In this document: piece by piece, positions 12,720 to 21,700 of the stretch | How the letters are laid out: the number at the start of each line of letters is the position of its first letter | Numbering within the stretch: position 1 is the stretch's first letter | NCBI GenBank assembly: GCA_026874595.1 | Contig: CM049313.1 | Coordinates: 11,035,508 to 11,099,507, forward strand | Direction: 5' to 3' | From: Sipunculus nudus | Taxonomy: Eukaryota > Annelida > Sipuncula > Golfingiida > Sipunculidae | DNA: 64,000 bases | The notes under the pieces: model-generated | What the model saw: only the letters and a program-made list of their open reading frames with translations | Database searches by the model: none | What the model was told of the DNA's origin: nothing | Position numbers and translations under genes: made by a program

Positions 12720-15700
12720 TATTAATGCACAATATTATGATTCATCCAGTCCATATATCCCTTACCTGTAACTTTTAATGTTACAGCATGTATTCCTGTT
12801 CTTGTGGCTTGGTTTATTAGTGAGAAATGATAATTTTTCATGATGATATTGAGTAACATGTTTTAACTTTTCTCAGTGATGATGTGTTAAATGTGATAAT
12901 TTTTATAATGATGATCATGATAATGGTGATGTCTTAATGATTATAATTAGTTGAATGTGGTAACTTTTCATAATGTGATTAATAACCGAGTGTTCATTGT
13001 AGTTCGGATGAGTAAATGGTGATAATATTTCATGATGGTGATGAATGAATGTGATGAGGAAAAATGATAATATTAATGGAGATGGTGGTAATGATGATGA
13101 CAGTTGTGATTATAGATTCAGGAACACACCAGAAACTCCAGGCTTGGTGAACGTTGCACCTGAATGCTCCTGTATGCATGGTTACATTGTTTTTGTTGCA
13201 GATTTTATTTGATCCCTGGTTCATAGCCTTATACAATGTCTGCGATACATCACTGCCAGTTCTGGTTTTGGCCATCATGGACAAGGTGAATGGGGGTGAC
13301 ACCTGGTGTTGATGTAGTGAACTCACTCACTTTGTAACATGTGACCTGTTCTGTTGGTACAGATGAATGAGCATGCCAGGGATGCTGAATATAACATTAG
13401 TTACACAAAATTTATAATACTACTATCGTATTATATTTCATATCATAATAAATTAAATTGTGTGCAAAATTAAACTCTGAATATAGGGGAAAATTTTGAT
13501 GGGTTCACTGAAAAGTAAGTTTAACAGCTCAGTTTATTTCAGTTTGATTGGTAAAGACAATAAAGGAATATATTGTTGTCAAAACTTTATATTAAGTAGT
13601 TTTCCCTTTTTAGTAAATTTAAAGAATAAAATAAAAGAGACCCTGATTTTTTTTATCAACTCAAGTCTAGCTGTCACATTCCAAATGGACTTCATTTTGC
13701 TGTAATAAATACTGTCAGGACTCAATAATTCAACATTTTATGGAATTGATTAAATGTGCTGTATAAATATATTAATATATAGTCTGAACCTTACAGATAC
13801 ATTATAGAGTCGAACATAGAAAACTGACACATAATGTAATAAGACTAAGGCACTGCAATATTAAGTTAATACATTAAATTAGTGGGACTCTACTGCTGTT
13901 GGAAGAAATAGTGAAGTTACTCTCAAATTAGTTTGGGCTATTGTTGTATTGTTGGCACAAACCGACAGGCTCATTTCAAAGTTCAGTAAGCTTCTCAAGC
14001 AAACACTCTCAAACTGCTTGGTATTGAAATGTCTGAAGATGGATTTTGTGTATATATATATTCAAAAATAATAAATAATTCTGCAATACATAAAATGGTA
14101 GTAAAACAATTTGACAGGATATTGTCATTTGTGTTTGTTATTGATCATTATTTACAGTGGTTATAACAACAGAAAATAAAGAGTTTAGAGGTACATCATT
14201 TTGGTTGATGATAATGGAAAAAATTGAAAAACTTGCAGGTTAACAGGAAAATATTTTCTAAATGATGGTAATACCAAAATACAAACAAGAACAGTCTTAA
14301 TTAAAGTAGAATCAAAGGAGCTGAGACGAAGAACATTGTGAACAGTGATAATAGAATAGAGAGGGAGGGGGAGCTATCAAGGAGAACATCTCACCGAGGG
14401 TGGAAGGGCATGCTCTGTGGTACCAGCAGGAGGGGATATTTGCTTTGGCGTTGTTCATTTTGCACTAACATGTGCTCCATAATCTGAACATGCTTCTTAC
14501 TTATTTTGTTGAATCATATGGTAGCACAAGGCAACTGGTTAAATGTCCTTTGCTGTTTGGCCTAAACTCAGGGGACTTACTAACAGCACGTTAGGATCTG
14601 CAAGTTGGAATTTAGTTGATTAACTTGCATGGGTATGCAAATTTAAACAGACCATTTTGGAAATTGGGCATTTGTTTGGCATGCATTTGTTAATAAAATG
14701 CATTTGTAAATAAACCTTGACTGAACAATAAATTAAATGTGCAGTTTGCATGCTGTAAAAATAAGAATTTTAGGATAAGCATTAAGTTCGAATGATATTA
14801 TTAAAAGCCATCATACTGAATGTGCCAGTATTGGGGTGGTCACAAAAACATTGAAGTATGGCAGACATGTTTTCTGCTGTGCATGCAAGATTGTCTTTGT
14901 ATATATTTGTAAATAACATGAAAGACATGCATGTTAAGACCAGAGTTTACATGATGGTTGAAGAAAAAGTGGTTTAAACCCAAGTCGGTACTAGTCTTGC
15001 TAGGAAGTTTGTGAACATCGGCAGTGATTGCCATTTTGTAGATTCCTGTACCCAGCGCTTGCATCGACAGAAAGTCTTAAATTTAGGTTTTGACCTCACA
15101 GAAGTTTGGAATATTCAAAGCAACGTGAGAAGGAATTGTAACCTAAGAATGGCTGTCCAAGGGACGATAAAGATAGCAGGGCTCCTTTGAAATTGTGTAG
15201 TTCCTGCTTAGTAGATGGTGGTAACCTTGCAAACCTTATCAAGTGAACATGGTAAAAGGTGCAAGTTCAAGGAGGGGTAAGTCATAAAAAGCAGGAAAAA
15301 ATCAGATTAAGTATTATCCAGCAATGACAGAAAATGAAGAAAGGATTGGCTGGCCTAGGTTCATCACAGATAGTAGGGTTCATTGGGAAATATCCTTAGG
15401 GAAAAACTTGGGCAAGGCACATCCTGCACAAGCGTGAACAGTGAGAAATGGATGGGTTTGGTCAAACAGCCAAGCAGACATGCCCAGTTGCCTTATGCCA
15501 GAGTTATAACTGTTGTTTAATGGGTCACACACATATTGCTGTTGTTTCATCTAACAGTTTGGCTGTTTCACTGGCTCTTTCTTTCAGATCCTCTTCGATC
15601 CGTCTGCTATCACCTTTTACAACTTGGCCTACACATCTCTGCCTGTTATTGCTATTGGTATCTTTGACCAGGTAAAAGGAAGCACCCGTAGATCTCATTT

Positions 15701-18700
15701 TTATTTATTTTCATATTTATTTATTATGTTCCATTTGCTTTTACACCTTGCACATCCCTAGACCACCTGCTCCTAAGAATAGCACTGTAACATAAATATT
15801 GAGAGAAATCCCTAAAAATTGAAGACCCACCTTTAACCTAGATCAGCCATCCTTGACAATATGACCCAAACAGTTTGCCTGTATGGGCTTCTTTAAAGTG
15901 AGAAAAATTGGATTGCTGTGCCTATGAATCATGCATGACTATATTTTAGAATTATGGTTTGTGTATTTAGCTTGGCATGATAACCGTCTACCTCAAGTAC
16001 TTTCAGTGGATCATAGGTTATATTTTAAGCCTTAAACATGTGCCTGTTGGTAAAGAAATTTGTCAGTGCATGGACAGAAGCCTGCTTATATTATTCTGTC
16101 AACTGACTACATTTACATCCATGCAATATGGGAACTACCTGATGTCCCATCATAAAGCTACTTTAAAGTGGTTTTGCCAAACATCTGTGTCATTGGCTTA
16201 AACAACTGTTCTGTTTTTATTGTCAGTCAGTCTGTGACAAATAGTTTTATTATGTCAAAACATATAATGTTCTGTCTGCTAAACGAGAAACCTCTGTTTG
16301 ACAGCTGTTGTTCTGTCAGAAACCTTTGTTCAACAAATGTTGATCTGACAGAAACCTCTGTTCTACAGCTGTTGTTCAATCAAAAACCTCTGTTTGACAG
16401 CTGTTGTTCAGTCAGAAACCTCAGTTTGACAGCTGATGTCCTGTCAGAAACCCGCATGAGACAGCTGTTGTTTTGTCATAACATGTGGTAAATGAGACAG
16501 CTGATGTTGTGTCAAATACCTGCATTAGTCAGCTGTTATTCTGTCATTAAATGTTGTAGACTAGACAGCTGATGTTCTGTCAACAAACTGGTTGACAGAA
16601 GCAGTTCTGTCAGAAACCTTTGGTTGACATGATTTGACAGAGTTATTGTACATATCTTGTTAAAGCTTGACAAGAGTTTTTGCCTCTGCATGTGATTGGA
16701 TTATGAAAATGCTGTACATGTCAATATACATCATGACCTGAAAGATAAAACTTAAGTTTGATGTTCTCTGCTTTTTAACTTCATGCATAATTTACCAGCA
16801 GGTAGATCCTATTGATTTTAGTGAGAGAGAAAAACATTTCAGAAAGAAAAAAAAACAAAAATGTTTTATAAGCCCAATCTTGAAATTTGCAAATAATTGA
16901 TAAATTCACTGCATGTCCCCAAACCATACCTCTTGTTAGGAATCATATCACTATCCCTCTGTATATTTTCTGCTGCTTGTACTAACATCCTTGCTTTAAA
17001 TATCCCCTTTGGCTGCTTTGTGTACTTCTAAGGTTTCATAAATGTGTTCTTGTACCAAAATGCATATTCGGTATGCATATTGAGTTGTATGCAAGTGTAT
17101 ATGTATGAGTTTCTTGGAAAAGTTCCACTTTTTCAATGAAACTTAGTGTATATATATTAATTCGAGAATCAAAAAGATCAGGTGATTCCTTTACAGGTGA
17201 GTATAACAGGGAAACGAGACCATTGAGGAATGTGAAAATTGTAAAAATCACAAGGCTGAAGGATATTAAGAAATAGGTCACTTGAAGGACAGTGTTAATC
17301 TGTTGTTACCCTGTAAAAGCTGTGACATGCAAAGCCTGTTATTTGATTGGTTGAGGAAGGAAAGTCTCTGACAAGACTGGTCATGTGAGCAAAGTCTGTG
17401 GCATGATTGGTCAAGAAAGGAATGTCTGTGATTTGAATGGGTAAGAAAAAAAAACCTACGATATGATTGTTTCAGAGAGAAAAAGGTGATGGTATGATTA
17501 GTTTAGAAAAATGCCTGTGAAATGATTGGTTAAAGAAGAAAAACCTGCAATATGATTGGTTGAGGAAGAAGAGTCCTCAGTATGATTGGTTAAGGTAGAA
17601 ATGTCTGTAATATAGTTGTTTAACAACTGTTTAAAGACATATAGAAGACATATATTTACTCAATAGAACCTGAATGGGACTAAATATAGGCAATATTTAT
17701 TGGTTAATGATGCAGGGTCAGTGACGTGACAGTTGATTGGTTAATGATGCAGGGTCAGTGACATGACAGTTGATTAGTTAAGGATGCAGGGTCAGCAACA
17801 TGATAGTTGATTGGTTAAGGATGCAGGGTCAGTGACATGACAACTGATTGGCTAAGTATGCAGGTTCAATGACATGAAAGTTGATTGGTTAAGGACATGA
17901 CAGCTGATTATTCAAGGAGCAAGTGAAACAAAGACAGATGTTATGAATGAAGATTAGTGAAAACACTTAGGTCAATAGGCATTTTCTTAATAACTGCAAT
18001 TGAAATTTCCCTAATTTTTTCTCAGTCATGAGAATAGATAGGTTTATCATATTGCATGAATTTTCTCAGTCTCCAGATAGTGCAACGTGGCATGTCTTGG
18101 AAATTGTGATTCCAAATTAGGACTTAGTAGCATGCTTGTCTTTATCAGTGTCAGAACGCTGTGCTGCATGTTGAAAGGCTGGTACAGAGGTCTGCATGAT
18201 TTATCAAAATATAATGCATATGTGCTTGCATAAAAATTTAGACAGATGATACTTCTAGAAGGGTGTACTGCTTTTTGTAGACCCTCTTTGATGAGTGGTT
18301 CGTCTCTCTCTACAATGTCTTATACACATCGTTACCTGTAATGGCAATGGGTATAATAGATAAGGTAACCAATCAGCAATTGGGGAGTTATAAAGGGTCA
18401 AAGGTCATGTTGAGTTTCTTTTGGTGTTTTGGCTTTGTAAGGTAAATTATATTTTCCTGGAGGGTGTCTGTGTTTTACTTGGTTTAATTAACAGCTGATA
18501 CAGTTTACAGGTGACTTATTATTTTTTTTTTTTGCAGTGTTAGTTATTGCATACCTTGGAGTTCATACAGTCCTTTCTTTTCGTGTTCAAGGTTTAAATT
18601 CCAGCTTTACACTGTTCATCAATGGTGAACATCATTGTTTTTCTTATTAAGTATAACCCATCTTTGCAGTGTTCATTAATTGTTACAGCCTTGTATTTTG

Positions 18701-21700
18701 GTTTAGCATTTTAATAGTCTTCACATATTTTACTAATAACATCCATTATTTTTGGTTTTGAAGAGTTACAATCCAGTTTTAATAATAACAATCTTATCTT
18801 TTACTTTTCAATAGTTGCAGTCCATCTTTACAGCGCTCAGTAATTACAGCCATGGCCTTTCGCTTTAAGTCATCATAAGCTGTCTTTATGGTGTTAAATA
18901 GTTAACCTATCTATATAACATTTTTGTTTAAAAAAAAAAACTAAAACTTTTGAAGTCCTCAGCATTTGAGAACCTGTCTGGAAACATTGATACATTACAT
19001 ACCTGTCATCAAGGGTAAGTTAGCATCAAAAGGTATTTAAATAATGTAACGGTGAGTTATTTTGCTTCCATGTAGACTAGTAGTTCAGTCTTTAGACTTC
19101 AGTGCAGAAAGCCCTCAGTTTGAAACCTACCCATGGCAAAATTGTGAAATCTTGACAGGACCTCTGAGGTCAGTCAGTGTTTAAACTACAGGCCATACCT
19201 TCTTAATTATTCCAAACCCTGTGCATAAATAAATAAACTTAAATCAAGGAAGCATATAAATTGTACACTCCTAATTATAGATCTCATTTGTTTTAACCAC
19301 TTCTTTGTATAGCAGGATTCAAGATTGGCTCTGACAAATGAGAGAATGGTATCGCATTTTGCATCCAGCTGCAAGTTTAAAACCCACAACTCCCAGCTGA
19401 CATTAGTCTGATAACACCAGTTCTGGCACAGGGCCAAGAATCAGACCAATGAGAGCTTGGTGTTCCAGGTTTTAATGTAGAGCTGGATGCACAATGCAAT
19501 AACAAGCTCTCATTGGTCTCATTACAAGTCCTTGCTCCAGCCAGTGAGTGAGTTCTGGAGAATCTTGTTTTACAAAGCAGCAGTTCAAGCGAAGGAGAGT
19601 TAGAACATCTGCAGTTTATTATGAGGGCTGTAATAAAATAGCATGTCATTCATATCTGAATTAGTGATTACTATTATTTGACCTCAGCAGATTAGGTGTA
19701 GGTTTTTATGATCTACATACTTTATATAGTATATAGAAAATACCATCAGATGCAGGTGCTACAAATGACATGTTTGATGCTGTTGAAGGAATTAATGCAT
19801 GTTTTGCTCCTGGGGTTTTGAGGTCATGGACTTGTACTTTACATGTATATAGTAATTGATTAGCCTTTTATCTTGTATATATTTTTGTGTGGTTGCATGT
19901 GAAGACTAACCATTCATGTTTATTTAAAGATGGTTATTTAGAACTGGTTTTATTTGGGGAGTGACTTTCATTTTTTAAGGTCATTACAGGTAAAACATCC
20001 TTGGTTAAGTTATATTTTCATAATCAGCATAGTATGTATAAGTGAAAATAGATTTTGTATCCAAAAATGAAAATTTTCAGGTTTTGACTGGCCCTGAATC
20101 AAAACTTGACAGGTTTATTTATATTTGTTTTGATAAAGTGTTTCCCTAATGATTTTCTAGGTGAAAATTTAATCATATTTATAATAAAAATGTAAAGGTT
20201 AAATGTTCAATATGTAATATATAGTTTCTCTTGATATTCTTTGTAAAAAAAGTGGTTAAAATGTACTAATTTTATTTAATATAATACATTTTCAAGTATT
20301 TTTTACATATTTCATGCATACAAATGACTTTCACGGATGCAAATAAATACAGTATAATTTATTTGCCAGTGATATTTTTCAAACAGATTTAAAAAAAAGG
20401 GATAAAAGTTATTTATTTCTAAGTGCTTGCTCATTAATACTTTACAGGATGTGAGTGAAGATTACTGTTTGAAGTATCCGAAGCTTTATACGCCGGGCCT
20501 CAAAGACATGTTCTTCAACAAGCGAATCTTTGGATTGAGTGTTTTGGAAGGCTTTGTCTCCTCGGCCGTCCTCTTCTTCATACCGTACGGAGCCTTTAAC
20601 AATGCCGTCCGCTCTGATGGCAGAGAACTGGTTGACCACCAAGCCTTTGGGGTCACAGTCGCCAGTATACTTATAGTTGCTGTTACGCTTAGGGTAAGTA
20701 AATATTCTCCAAGGAAACAGAATATTAGGGCTTCATGTCCCACCTTTAGTACCCCAACTTGGGAGGGAGCACTACAAAACTGGTATGCCTGTGTCTGTCC
20801 ATCCATCCATCCATTTCTTTTACCAAAAATTTTTAAAACCCCTGCTGCTTTCTTTATTTAATTTAGCAGGTATCCTTATCACGTGACTGGTATACGATTA
20901 TAATCTGCAGGTGGCGCTACCTCTGCATAATTTTTTGTGCAATCCAAAATGGTCTTTTCCTCTTCCCTTCAGATAAATCAGTAAGTAAAAAACACAAAAC
21001 CTTTGAAATAATTTACAAGGTTTCCCTACAGTTAAGAGAATTAAGTGAATACTAAATAGAATGGAATTATTTAAAAATGACGTCCGTCCGTCTTCAAAGT
21101 TTGAGGGTCAAAAAATTAATTATTTACATGTATTATGTTTGCATATATTATATGATGCGAAATCTTTAACCTTGTATCCTATGGATTGCTGCTGAAATCA
21201 TTGCTTTATTTGATAAACATTTTGATTATGGAACTGCGATGGGATTCTCGCCTGCAGACGGTGCCTGCTCTCCGTCATGTATTTGGGACTTTTGTGCCTC
21301 TTGGCCCTTATTTAGTTATGAAATCATGTTGTAGATGGCAGCAGCATGTCCTTAGTCAGGCCTAGAGAATTGCATCTGATATCAGGTGGTAAGACTCTGA
21401 AAACACTTCCATCTAACATTGCATACCTTAACTTAGGATGTTTCCCCAGTGAATAACTTAATTAATTCATGACCATAAGTGTACTTTTTGCAATCTGTTT
21501 TAATGTCACCTCTTATTTGTTGATATTAAAATATCAGATGTTCAACCAATTTTAGTTGATAGGCCATTTGCCTTACCTTGTACTGAAGTTTCCCTTGAAG
21601 TGGAATTTGATTGATAGCATTGCATTCTTGTTTTAAATATTTCTGTTTGCAAGGAAATGTATCTACATGCTTAGAAAACACTTAATTTCTTTTTTAAAAA

